Assembly (NCBI RefSeq): GCF_051020985.1
Contig: NC_135010.1
Location: 5,702,001-5,766,000 of the forward strand
Length of the DNA stretch: 64,000 nucleotides
DNA from: Nomia melanderi
Taxonomy: Eukaryota; Arthropoda; Insecta; Hymenoptera; Halictidae
Reading direction: 5' to 3'
Part shown: one piece after another, positions 1 through 12,364 of the stretch
How positions within the stretch are numbered: the stretch's first letter is position 1
Layout: each line of letters begins with the position of its first letter
The notes under the pieces: model-generated
Told to the model about the DNA's origin: nothing
The model's input: only the letters and a program-made list of their open reading frames with translations
Database searches by the model: none
Made by a program: the position numbers and the translations under genes

Positions 1-3000
1 TAGCAAAGAGTGGATGAAACGCACGGAATGCGAGTAAAATATAATTATGCGCCCTAAAAGTTCATGGAACTCCGAACTGAAAAGCGTTTTTGCCAGTGTT
101 TTCTTGAAATTGAATTATTAATTTACCCAATTACAGATTTACCCTTTTAAATTACTTTCTTTAACCCTTAATTACCGCGGTTGGCCTCGTGAACTAAAAA
201 AAAAGATTTTAGCCATGAAATGTGCATTCATGAAATAAATGAATAAATCTGATTGAAATTGATATCCGTTGATTCATTTCTCCGCTTTAATTGATAAGGA
301 GGATGCATTAAGAAAAATGATAAATAAAAATTTTGTTTCGTTTTTCTTTCAGAATAATTCTTTGATCATATTTTAAAGTGTATGTTGCTTTCGCGGACCA
401 ACAGTAGTGGAAGTTTCTGTCGCCTTGGTAGTGAAGGGTTGAAAATAAATCCAGGGCATTAGTTTTTAAATTAAAAACATGGTTGGAAATTTTAAAGGTA
501 TTTTACCTGTTTAGAAAAAAGTTATGCAATATTTAAACTTCTTGCATTGAAGAATTGTAATTTTAATATTTGAAATTAGTGAAATGTATAGGCAAAATAA
601 TGATTATTTTTCAACCTTTTGTTTAATTTTAAGGATGGAAATTTATGTAGATTTAAACGAGACGGAATCGTCTACTAGAAATTTAATGAAACGTAATGAA
701 TTAAGAAAACTACGTATGATATTGTTTCGTTTCAAAATTGAAATTGTTTAACCAAATTTAGAATTAGAAACTAATGCATTTTACATTTTCCAAATCAAGG
801 TATTTACTACACAGTAAAACTGAAGATTAATTAATGTAATTAAAGTTATTTTTTCGTACAATCTTGTCGAAATTTTCCTCGCGCAGCTTTTATTTGTGAC
901 AGATACGACTTACAATAAACTTCTCACAAGCCGCCAGGGAAATTCCTTTTCGTCATAGGTGTTTTCCTTTCGCGCTGCCCGATAAATTCTTTTCGTCGCC
1001 GATACTACCCAATGAACTCGTGACCCGCGATTCCCCTTGTCTCTCGTTTATTATTATCCACGTCCACGACCTCAATGATCGACAATGAATTTCCTTGTTT
1101 CGTGCACTTCGCCGATAGCATCGAAATTTAGTAATTTGTTCCAACGCTCAATTTCATAGATGAGAATTTTTCAAATTTCGAAAAACTCTTTCCGTAAAAA
1201 TCCGAATCATGCATCGAAATCTTGAATATTGGAAAACAAAACATGCTAGAAAAGAAAAGAAACTTTGATACTCAAAAAGAAACAATTTCGTGCAACACGA
1301 AAGCAAGATAAACATTTGTTATTTCTCATAAAAGCCACAGACAGGTAAAAATGAAATAAAAATCCTGTAAAATCATTATCAAAGTATTTATCTCTTTATA
1401 TTTTATATTGGCCTCCATAAATATGTATTATGTAAGTGCATAAAATCTGTAGCGATTAGATTTCCAGTGCATTTTCAATACAACCATCGTTCCACGAACC
1501 ATAAAATGAACGTAACATAATTTAATCAATTCGCACTGTCGTCATAGCTTCATCAAAAAATTTTAAATGTCTTAAACGTCGGTCGGATAAACCAGTTTTT
1601 ACTAAATCTTCATTGATTAACACAGTGACTCTTCGTATCAAGCCACCAAGCGAAACATTGTGCGTCCGATTAATTGGCAATATCCTTCGTTTTCTTTTTC
1701 GCCACTTTTCAAATAATTCGCATCGTATATTTTTGTCGTTTTACATATTTTACGTAAGCTCGATTTTGCAATTGGCTCAACCACTTTATTTGCGTACATT
1801 CTGATTAGCGGTTGTTACGCGGATCAACGAGTAACAGCCTCGTTTCTTTCAAGATCATCAGACGCACTTGAATTTTGTTCCCGATTCTTCTTTCTCAGAA
1901 GTTTTTCCCCTTTTCTTCGTTTACAACGAACGTAGTATGTAATTTGTAAATAAATTCTGACAGACTATGCAAATTCTATACTGTCTAGTAATTGAACCGT
2001 ATCTCCTCGCGCTGCACGCTTCGATTTATATCCGGTCCATTGATGAAGCAGCTCTGTTTACCGTAATTACGTATGATAGCGCATAATTATATATTCGTAT
2101 AATTAGGGAAACAATTAAAAAATGCGTTGTCTAGCAGGTACTATGCTTAGAAATAAAATAGATACAATGCGATGTAAATAATTAGATCTAAAATATTGAA
2201 ATAAAATAGTGCTAACCGTCGAGTCGTGTATTATTTCTGTTTAATACTGTCAAACATTGAATCAATATTTCATTAAAAAATTTCCACTTGAAAGTGGTAA
2301 GGTTCAACCAATTAACTGTGTTCAACGAGTATACACGTTGTCTTAAAGCGCAAATTGGTACCAATTTTTTCAACGATAAATTATGTACTTTTTCAGATAA
2401 ATATGCAATTCTTTTTCGTTTTGCTTCAGTTCCTTCGTTAGAATATATTATAGATGCAATAATTTACTAGAAACAAAGAAGAATTCTATTTATATACTTA
2501 TTTACCTTAAATCAACAATTGCTAAGTATTATTTCTTTCATTATCAATCTGTACTCGAGAGGATCGAAAAACATCTATTTTCGTTAATTTCTATTTTAAA
2601 TCTTTCTAATTTCTTAAACCTTTCTAATCCTAATCTTACTAATACTTCAGTGATTCTGTTACATTAATTTTTTTATGACATTCGACAATAAAGAATGCAA
2701 CACGCAGGAAAAAATCGAATTTTTGAATCAGTAGTAGTAAGAAGCCCCTTGACACGATCCAATGCGAAGGCAAGGTTCTCAAAAGCAACGGTTAAATTAA
2801 TTGCTCTTAAGAGGCTCTATTAAGGAAACGAATGTTTAAATACCCCACCAATAAATTCTCACCGTTTAGGCTGTTGTCGCGTCGCGTATGCAATGTCCTT
2901 GTCGCATGACGATCGGCCGCGCGATGCCATGAACGCGAATTATCTCGTGACATAACACCGAAGATATTTTTCTTTCGGAGTCCCCGTCCCCGCCATTGAA

Positions 3001-3238
3001 ATCCGCGTGCGTTCATTCGTCGCGCCGTGCCAAATCACTCTGCCGCCAATTCGGGGATTGATACGAGAGCAAAGATTCGTTGTTTAGTGTTTTATCCAGT
3101 ACTTTATTCTTTGTTGTAATTTAACATTTCATAGAAAACTGAATTATGTATCTAAGTCTGAGAAAAACATACCAGCTTCGATTAAAATATAAATTATAAA
3201 TTGCAGTTGTTCATAATTTTCATAATTTGTTGTTATCG
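1..3238. other. AT-rich spacer without recognisable gene
   Basis: Long A/T-rich stretches with small GC-richer patches (about 900-1100, 1820-2040 and 2840-3060). Short open frames (953-1144, 1613-1804, 2807-3016) carry no motif and are not called. No tRNA or rRNA was seen. Confidence 0.5.
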
Positions 3239-3464
3239 AAAGTGGTGTAAGTCCACTTGTGGCTAAAAACACAGATTCTTTCTTTTAGCAATTTTATTAA
3301 TTATTTTTACATTATTGAAATTTAACGTGTTTACAGTTGTAAAGAAAAACTGCCTGAATTTATTAAGGTTCACCAATTTCTTTTAGTCGATTCAAACGCA
3401 AAATTTTAACTATCTCAGTATATGAATAAATGGACTTATACCACTTTAAAAAAAATGACTCATC
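3239..3464. mobile_element. Miniature inverted-repeat element, family P copy 1
   Basis: The left end reads AAGTGGTGTAAGTCCACTT. The right end near 3430-3462 reads GGACTTATACCACTTTAAA, its near-exact inverse, followed by an AAAAATGACTCAT tail shared with other copies. Further copies lie at 49700-50085 and 56788-57132, and a lone left end is at 12967. It has no coding capacity. Confidence 0.65.
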
Positions 3465-5214
3465 TATAGTTGCTAATAATCTCGGCGAATTAATGTAACT
3501 TTGAATATTAAATTAAAAAGAAAGATTCTTCTTTTATTTTCTCTAAACAACGCAATTTACTCCGAACATTGTTGCACGGCAGGATTATTATCTTTTTACT
3601 AGATTTATCGAGCAATCCTAAATTCTTCGCTATCTTATCCAGTTCTTTTTTTTCTTTTTTGCGGTTTGCACACTATTTGAAGATTTAATTCGCTCGACGC
3701 AGCTGTCAACGTGGGTACACGCGAACTTAAAATCCCACAAGATTCATTACTTTCAGTTTACCCTTGCCAAGAATTTACAAAGTATCCTGGTTGAATATTG
3801 ATCAAGTTTAAGGTGACCGTTTATTGTCACGGTGAATGTAGCAGGAAAAAAAACATCCTGAGAAACTTATAATTAATATTTCAGTGAACATTCGTGAGAC
3901 TGGGAACTTTATAAAAGATATTGGATTTTTTTAGTACTACTCCTAGGGGATTAGACGATCTTTAGATGAGCTTCGTAGTAGTTTTCTAACGATATTCAAG
4001 GATTCGTGTGCTTTTCTCTTGGAACACCGAAAGACTTTTAGAAGATCAGTATCAGCGTTGGTTAAGGTTCTTCAAAAACATCATGAAAAATTTTGAATCG
4101 TGTAAAGAATGTCACTGAACTTTATGATGTCTTCGGAGGTTATTAAGGTTCACGGTACTCTTCTAAAGATATTCAAGGATTTTCGAGAGAAAAGGAGGAA
4201 CGTGGAAAAAGTAGAAAGTGTAACCCTTTGCAACAATTGGAAAAGAGAACGTTAATATGGTATTACAGTATTTTTACAGTATATTCTTTAATATCATGAA
4301 ACATTATACAATATTAATATTATACATTATTATAAAACATTAATGAAATAACAGTAGGTAATATAATATTTGTTATAAATTGAATACAATTAAATACAGT
4401 AACGTCTACTATCGGTAGCACCATACGGCTTCAATGGAAAATCACCTGAATTTAACGCGACACTGGACGCGTTCAAGTAGGTCACCGGAAGTTTCCACCC
4501 TGTGTTGACTTCCACTATTAATTTTTCTACGAACAAATGAACTTCTTATTCGCTATCGGTCGTTAATCAGTTAACCTGGGATTCTTCGAGCGTAAATATT
4601 AGCAATTGCGTAACTGAGTATGAATAAAATTAGCATACTCAAAAGTTCGTCGTTATCAATGAGAATATAACAGTCTATTGATATACATACACTGTGTCAG
4701 GGTAAAGTGAACAAAAATTAATTAATACGCGACAGAAAAAAATGCATTATTTAACAAAATTCTTTCACGTCACATCGGTGTTTCAAGCATTTCATTAATT
4801 CCTCATTAAAATGTTTACTGTCCGCGAACGTGTTGAATTCAAATTCAATCGTGTTTCAAGTATGGCACGAAGAAACAAGAGAGATCCATGAATTTCCAGA
4901 GTGTCTGCTCGATCACGGGAAGAATTTGTTACACGAAGTCTGCTCGATAGAGTTTCTGAGAACGATCGCACCGAATTCTTATTATCAACTCCCCAAGCAA
5001 TTGTCCGTTGATCGATCGAGCAAATACATAGCGTCGATGTATCATCGACGGACTTCTTCCGAAGATAATGGGTTAGACGAAGCGAGCAATGCGTGACAAA
5101 TCGTCGAAAAATCGGCGACGAAATCGTCCGTCGAACATTTCGTCGCATCCTTTCATCGATTTTCATTATTGAGATCGATAACGTCGAAATATCTTATTTT
5201 CTTCGGAAGTTAAC
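3465..5214. other. AT-rich spacer with overlapping chance ORFs
   Basis: Degenerate internal repeats occur at 3975-4190 (TATTCAAGGATT near 3995 and 4175). A GC-richer patch at 4795-5170 is open on both strands (4830-5096 + and 4795-5166 -). Neither translation is recognised, and overlap on both strands suggests chance. No RNA gene was seen. Confidence 0.4.
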
Positions 5215-5580
5215 GTAGTCTTACTTCATTTTTAATTCTTTTAAAATAATACCCATTGTGTAGTCCTATGTCATTTTTAATTTTTTTGAAAGAATACCTG
5301 TAACAAAGTTTTACATAATTTGTAACTTTTTTCAGAAGAATACTCATAGTGTAGTTCTACGTCAGTTTTAATTTTTTCAGAACAATACCCACAGTGTAGT
5401 TCTACGTCATTTTTAGTTTTTTTGAAAAAATACCTGTAACACGGTTTTATATCGTTTTTCATTAAAAGAAATGCTTGTAACGTAGTTCTACATGATTTTT
5501 AATTTTAAAAAAATGTTTGAAAGGTAGTCCTACGAAGTCTTTAATTGTCTAAGAAAAATATCGATCACATAATCTTACGT
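5215..5580. repeat. Minisatellite, about 46 bp unit, about 8 degenerate copies
   Basis: Repeated blocks of the form TAGTYCTACGTCATTTTTAA, then a T-run, then AATACCCA/TGTAACA. The blocks recur every 40-48 bases. Confidence 0.75.
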
Positions 5581-5944
5581 TATTTTAAAATCTACAGCTA
5601 AATACTGATAAAATAATCCTATCATATATTTTCGATATTCATATACATTCGAATAGCAGATCCTTGCAGCATTCAGTAATAGGCTACGAGACATTACACG
5701 CGGTCGCGAATGTATTAAGTTCACGGTCTTGGATACAACTGAAGATCTATTTTTCAATTGTTCACGTTGTTTAATATATTCGTCGTTGAATTTCTGCCAG
5801 AGTGTTCCGTGATACATAAAGTAGTGAATGGTAAACAGACACTGACAGAAAAACATGTTGAATCTTAACGTTAATTGATCACGATCATTAATCTTTACCA
5901 TTTGTCTCGTAGAAAATAAGTAAAACTGAAAGAGTAATTAAAAT

Positions 5945-6045
5945 AAAAGATTGCCATTGGAAAGAACTGTAAAAGAATGTATTGTTACAATCTTCATACA
6001 GATTACATGTCGACCCTAAGAAATGCTCGGTAGTTCTAGTGTTAA
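5945..6045. mobile_element. TTAA-ended element family D, truncated copy
   Basis: The right-hand part matches the end of the element at 19228-19431: GATTACATGT, then AATGCTCGGTAGTTCTAGTG, then TTAA (6042-6045). The left half is missing or diverged. Confidence 0.6.
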
Positions 6046-6362
6046 ATTAATTAATTCCCGCCTTCGAAAAGTCATAATAATTCGGCGCGAGATCATGCTC
6101 GCTCGCGCCAAAATTATGCACGCGCTGACTTGTCGCGATTTTCGCGTTCCTTACCAATTTACCAATCGAGCGAATGCGTTCCACTTCGCGACACGGAAAT
6201 TGCATAAGTTTCAGTTAATATGAGTCAAGCGTTTCGAGCGCGTCGCCGCCGGTGCCGTTGATTCATGATCCGACACTTGCAATCAGCTTAGCGGTTTTTC
6301 TCGTCGCATCAAGATTAACCGGTTGCCTAATGATTTCCTTCGAAATGCTGCTCATCGGAGAT

Positions 6363-6455
6363 GTTTTATCGTTAATAATTAAGGAAGAAAGTTATTGTAT
6401 AGTGTCGTTAATAATTAAAAAAAGAAATTTATTGTATTGTATCGTTAATAATTAA
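6363..6455. repeat. Short tandem repeat, about 3 copies
   Basis: The unit GTTAATAATTAA plus an A/G-rich stretch and TTATTGTAT is repeated with a period of about 42 bases. Confidence 0.6.
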
Positions 6456-6691
6456 TCCGTTGCTCTATGATTCGTCTCTCAATTATGATCGATACAACTA
6501 CTTTGTCATTAATAAGATACTGAAAAAAAGGAAGAATTCTATTCATATTCCATATCTACATTTGTTCTAAAGTGTAATAATTGACAAAGGATAATTAATG
6601 TTTAATTAGAATTCAAAAGAACTGCGTAATATGTATGTTTGTTAAATTTGACACCTTATTATAAGGCAAAGGATTAAAAAAGAAACTTATT

Positions 6692-6880
6692 GTGAAAACA
6701 TCCCTTAAAGTTGAGGGTTGAAAGTATATCTCTTACAGTATCTCTACAACTACTAGGGGGCGTAGAAAAGAAATTTTCTTTTCTAAAAACAACGCTCTCT
6801 AATTATTCGCCTCAAAATGAACTGGTTTCAGAGGTGTAAAAAATATATTTTCGACCCTCAACTTTGAGGAGTGTTTTCAC
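6692..6880. mobile_element. MITE with ~35 bp terminal inverted repeats (family S, single copy)
   Basis: The left end GTGAAAACATCCCTTAAAG, then TTGAGGGTTGAAA, is matched in reverse at the right by TTTCGACCCTCAACTTTGAG, then GAGTGTTTTCAC. The total is 189 bp. It has no TTAA flanks, so it belongs to a different superfamily from the TTAA elements. Confidence 0.7.
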
Positions 6881-8868
6881 TCGTTTAAAGTGGATATTGG
6901 CATATAAGAAAAAATGCGTGTCAGATATTTTCTTTACAACTACGTCTCACATAAATTTCATCAAAATCTGCGTGTGCTGATTGAAAATTAATAGATAACA
7001 CGGATAACCCATCTGCACAATTTAAAATAATTGCCAATGACCAAATTGGGCAGACGCAAGTTAAAATATACAATAAACAAAAAAGAAAACAACGATATAA
7101 TAAATAAACGATTGTGTTTCCTCATTATGATGCAAGGGAGCAAACGATCAGAAACTCCGTCTGCTAAGAATTGTAAATCGTCAGGTTAACCGCGGAATTT
7201 TTTTCCTTCCCCACGTTATCTGTCCGATATAAATCAGTCTCGACAGTCTCAAGCGGCTCGAAAGGCGCGATAGAAGAAGTCGATTCCGACGCCTTGGGAA
7301 CCAGTCGATTTCGTGGAAGTTAATCCACCTTTAATCCCGTCGAGTAAATAGATTCGTCGCCACGTTTCGCGATACCGTCCGTTACGGCGCACTCGAACAA
7401 TAAACTTATACTTCTAATCTATCTAATTACGAAGATATTACGACCCACGTGAGACGTTCTCACAGTTAACTATCGATTGTTGCATAATCCCGCGTGTTTG
7501 CCTTAATAGTCTTTGGCAACAGTTCGCCGATCTTTATATGGAGGGCTCGGAAGTCGATCAGTGTAATTCATATTTTCGTTTTAAACGGTTAGAGAACGTT
7601 TCTATTATTGAAACTTACTGCTGATAATTTTAGTGAAAGGAAAAAGTGTAAGCGTCCCCGAGTCTCGGGATGCAAGCCTTCCAAGCGAGGAATGTCAGAT
7701 TAAAAGAGTAATACTCCAACCAAATTTTCACCGTTTTATTATCCAGCTCGTAAAATCCTGTCTTACGTACCCGTAAATTGTTTTCGATCGAAATTGAATA
7801 TTACATTTCTGTTATCGATTGGTAATCTGTGGTTCTTTGCAGACGAAAACTTTTTAAAGTATTCGAAACCTATGGCAGAGGAAGCTAAATTATGTATCGA
7901 TCTCGGAAATATTCGAAAAGAAAGCAGCTGTGCACTGATTGTTCGTTGTTTGGGTAATTAGTACTCGCTTGACAATTTCATTTACCCTATCATTTCATAT
8001 ACACTATCCAATTTTGCATACCAAAAGATCTTCATACAATATAAACCCGTGTAACGTATTGAAAAATTGTTGCTGAGGAATGATCCCCAGAGAGTTTTCA
8101 TTTTCGGGGATTGCACAAGCAACAGTACAATATTTATCAATTTTTTTTAGATATTTCTTCAAAAGTTCTGAGGGCTACGTTGACTTTTTTATTAAATCTT
8201 ATCTGATGTGTTACATAAAATTCTACTATAATTAATTCTATAATCGTCGCAAGAAAAGTCGAAAAGTCAATTGAGGAAAAATGATCGAACTTAGAGAACA
8301 ACTTCAAGTTCAAATTTTGAAAGGTCTCTTTACTTAAGGGTTAATTCCTCGAATTACATCTCGAGTGTTCACGCTCAATGTGTCAACCGGTTAACGAGCT
8401 AATAGCCGTTCAGATGCAATGCGTTATTTTCCAAGGAGACACAAAACGCCATAAAAAAAGACTAGGAAATCATAGCAATACGTTATTACGTTCGTTCGTG
8501 AAACGGCACAGTGGAGGAAGATTAAAACGACATTGGCCAGCGGACTTAATTGATGGTTGAAGAGGTCTCTTCAATGGAAGAGTACTTCATTACCCACAGT
8601 TAGTGCTGTGGACCAAAGCCAGGAAATTAGCTCATAGAATGTTGTACTCTGACTGTCAATGCATAATAAAAAAGAAGAAAGGACCGTGAACGTGTGCGTC
8701 TGTGAGTGTGTGGCAGTAAATGTTGAAAATGAGCTCGATGTTATATGGATTTCATATATACGAGATCCAGAGCGTGAGCAATTAGAATCAAATAAACAGC
8801 CTCTTTTTAATAAGATAACAAATTAAAATGATGAATAATGGAGAAAATAAAAAATCATATGAAATCAT
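6881..8868. other. Spacer with GC-richer patch and dispersed repeat Q
   Basis: 7190-7560 is GC-richer but has no coding frame. 7528-7612 is one of three copies of a dispersed repeat (others at 46695-46785 and 56672-56756), containing GGAAGTCGATCAGTGTAA-like and TTTTCGTTTTAA motifs. The frame 8378-8560 is not recognised. Confidence 0.45.
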
Positions 8869-9086
8869 TTAACCCCTTGCGATCGAATGTCGTCATAATT
8901 GAGATTCCGTGCTTTGATATCTACCATAAATTCAAGAACTGCAAATAAATAATTCAATTATTCAAATAACGAGAGCTTGGTATATAGTTTCCTTTTTCCT
9001 AGTATTTAAAAGTTCGACTCATAACTCAGCTTTTTTATGAAAAAGGTTCCGGAAAGTTTAAAGAATTCTCGTCCGCAAAGGGTTTA
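8869..9086. mobile_element. TTAA-ended element family I, copy 1
   Basis: The left end is TTAACCCCTTGCGATCG; the right end is TCGTCCGCAAAGGGTTTA, with the last TTAA mutated to TTTA. In reverse it aligns with the ends and middle of the copy at 44277-45281. Confidence 0.75.
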
Positions 9087-10512
9087 TTTTAGAATTATAG
9101 AAATGCGAAGTATTCTTCATTGCATGTCTGCGCAGAGGGAAGTAATTTAAAGGCTGAATCAAGCACGCACAGGAAACAGGTGCAGCAACAATTACAAATG
9201 CTACTTTTATCTCCACTAACACGTAGTAATAGGCTCAGATATCAAGCCAGCGATACACTTTTACATCAACGGGATTCATCGTCGCGTATAGTGTTTTTAT
9301 AATCAATTTTTTAATCATTTTCTGTATGTGCAGTAACAGTTGCTTGATTGCATTACACGATGGTAGTAAGGATGTTTTAATTACATTATGTGTAAAGAGG
9401 CAGTAGCAATTTTTTAATTACATCGTTTGATGGAAATAATAATTTTCTAATCAGGTTATACTAGGTCAATGGCAATCTTCTAATCGCGTTACGTAGAGAA
9501 GGTAGCAATTTCTGAACTCTTTCAGTGCTGAATACTTCCCTACCTGTGATCTACTTCATCACAGAAAGTTTTCGATAAGACAGTTTTATTCATGTTGTAA
9601 GATCTCCACGAGCATTTTATAAATATAGTGATACTTATCTTTTAAGAGACAGAATTCTGTATGTCTTTGTATAATTCTGTTGATCCTGTTTCTTTGCTAA
9701 ACTGAAGAAAGAGTATCACTACAAATGATACTTTAGTGTCTACAAATACTGACGGATATTTTTTACGTATTCATATTACTGGAAGGGTCAAGTAATATAT
9801 TTTTACTAATGTGGCGTTGTAATGAGACCCACTTCAATGACACATGCGAAAATGTTCAAATGAGTCCATGTGTCGTCATCTGCCTCATAGCTAGAATCGT
9901 TACTACAATTTGAAAAGAGAACGACGTAATGAAGCCTACATAATGCAAAAAGTTAATATTAGATCGTGTAACAGGAAATTTCGGATTTTTTTGAGGAAAG
10001 GAAACCTTATTTGATGTTCTAAAAGACGTATACTCAATCAAAATATGCTCTATTCGATTCGAAACACTTCTACCGACGTGTTTTTAATGAATATATTCCT
10101 TTTCTGAAAAATTTTGAATGTTTCTAATGAATAAATCCTAAAAACGTCGTTACAAATTGCTGTTTCGAATTTACCACGCGGCTCATTTTGCAAAGAAACA
10201 TCTCCAAAAAGAAATTTTGTATAATCCTAAGTGAGATTCAAGATTGATTAGGTTTCATCATATTATGATTTTAACACGTATATCAGTAGTCACTTTCAAC
10301 AGTACCTATTATTTAATAATGTTGCCGCCCCTGAGAAGTCGTATATTTGTTTTGAGTCATTCTTTAGATAACATTACATTAAAAACAAAGGAATAACTAC
10401 AGCAGGAGTATTAATATTTATGAGTACGAAAAATCCGACATTCAATATTACACGACCTAATCTATTGTTCTTCATCCATTTGTTGTACTCGTGTATATCA
10501 CGAACTTGATTC
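9087..10512. other. AT-rich spacer, nothing recognised
   Basis: No gene or RNA. Weak internal repetition of a GTAGCAATTTTTTAATTACA-like phrase occurs at 9330-9500. Confidence 0.5.
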
Positions 10513-10763
10513 TTAACCTTTTGCGTTACAATAATGTGCGAGTCTCGCGGTGAACATTTTAAATAGAATTTAACAAACATAAATATCACTCAATTCTTGT
10601 AAATTTGACTGAAACATTATTCTTCCGTTATCAATTATTATATTGTAGGGCAAACGTAGACGTAGAATACGCATTGAATTTTTTCCTTTTTCCAATAAAT
10701 TATCATTGACAAAGTTGTTGCATCGATCACAGTTGAAAAATAAATCATAGGGCAAGGGGTTAA
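10513..10763. mobile_element. TTAA-ended element family A, copy 1
   Basis: 251 bp bounded by TTAA on both sides. The right end GGGCAAGGGGTTAA mirrors the left end TTAACCTTTTGCG. The body aligns in reverse with 41333-41583 and 16329-16579. Confidence 0.85.
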
Positions 10764-12082
10764 GAGGTTAAAGGAGAACCTATTACATGAAGTGCACTAG
10801 TGGATAAAGTCGGTTGAGTTGCAACCCGGTGAAAATAGACGCGTGAAAGTTGAATGCAACTAACACGCGTGCCCTCACGCTTGCACAAGGATTTTCGCGG
10901 CCTTAATTTATGCAACCGGCGAATACGCTAGCCGTGATAATTAGACCGGCGTGTACTCGCGATTTATCTTTCTCAAACACCGGAACACCTGTATGTATCC
11001 GGCACGCTTCGGTGAATTTATTGCGGGGTATCAAGCGTGATGCAAGAAGGCGCAAGCGTGATCAAGCGGTTTCGAATCTTTCAAAAATATTAGCTTTAAA
11101 TACTCTTGTATTTTTTTCTTTTTTTTGCGGTAATATAAAAGCTAATTTCAGTCGTTAAATTAACCATTTTCGGCGAATATCGACATTTTGCCAAGACCAA
11201 ACTTTCCTGTTTAGAACACTAAGTTGCAAACAATTGATTTAACTACTCGTCAGCAAGAAATCACTACATTGTTCTTTTATTCTCTATTATTTAAGCATTC
11301 TGTATCTAATTTGGTAGAATCTACAGATTTTATGTACTTTACAAAATGTCCGTACGCAAAGTTACAATATAGTACGTATAGTTACAATATTTTGTTGAAA
11401 TAAATATATTGCCTTTATAAAATATAAACGAAATTTAAGGAATAGATGTTATCACTTCGTAAATGTTATACTATGAATTATGGCCTTAGATAAAAGTGCA
11501 TGTAACAATAATTTAGTTTTCATTATGCTAAGTACAAAATATTTGTCGTCACAGATATGTGACACTGGTAGCGAATAAAAACTGTGGCCATTTTGTTCGA
11601 CAGCTTTGCCACAATCTTTCAATTTATTTATTTAGTACAGTACTTTGAGAAACTTAAGAAACTGATGGCCTCAAAGTTTTCTGCGAGTATATTAATGTCT
11701 CACTAATTATTGCTGCTTTTGAATTTCATGCTTCTTTATTTCTTTTATATACACTTCTATGTGTAGTATATATGAATGTTCCATGTGCTTTTATCTACTT
11801 GATTTAATTATTCAATAGTTTTTTAAATACACACCTTTTGCTTCTGTATTGTGTATGCACAATTGAAACAATTTGTATCGAGAAATTATACTGCATGTTT
11901 GAGTAGAAATATTTAGAGTGAGAAACGTAAAATAAACTGTTATCGCGGCACTTATTTCATTAATGTATGCAATGCACATTGATGATTGTTTTAAATGTTA
12001 TTACATCTTAGAAAAATATGATAGATTTCAGTGTTATTTCATAAAATATGTTCCACTGAATCATTATTATTCAAAACATCAC
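10764..12082. other. AT-rich spacer with one GC-richer patch
   Basis: 10840-11100 is GC-richer and holds an unrecognised open frame (10910-11158). The rest is AT-rich with no features. Confidence 0.45.
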
Positions 12083-12364
12083 TTAGCACGTTGACTGCTA
12101 AATCAGCACTCATCAAAATCCCATACAGTTGAAACTATTTTCTTAATGGAACAGACACTGCAAAATCAACATTTTTCACAACAATTGCCCTCTTAATCTT
12201 CTTGTACTTCGTAGATTCAAGAAAACTTGATTTGTTCGATACGCCGCTGAGATAATTGATTCTTCAATTTATTCATTGAAATTAAAAAATTAAATAAATT
12301 AAATTTATTCACTCATCAAAATTGCGCCACCCTAATTTGGCTGACATGGCATTCAAACTGTTAA
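12083..12364. mobile_element. Probable diverged TTAA-type element
   Basis: The left end TTAGCACGTTGACTGC resembles family B. The right end GGCATTCAAACTGTTAA is its weak inverse. ACTCATCAAAAT occurs near both ends. The copy is old and degenerate. Confidence 0.4.

Noticed and set aside
4795..5166. 123-aa minus frame with an overlapping 88-aa plus frame
   Set aside because: Open on both strands, no motif, and no splice context.
10570..10755. 61-aa frame whose translation resembles the one at 41341-41526 (both begin MPYDLF)
   Set aside because: Both are simply two copies of the family A element in opposite orientation. The copy at 16329-16579 has several stops in that frame, so it is not a conserved protein.
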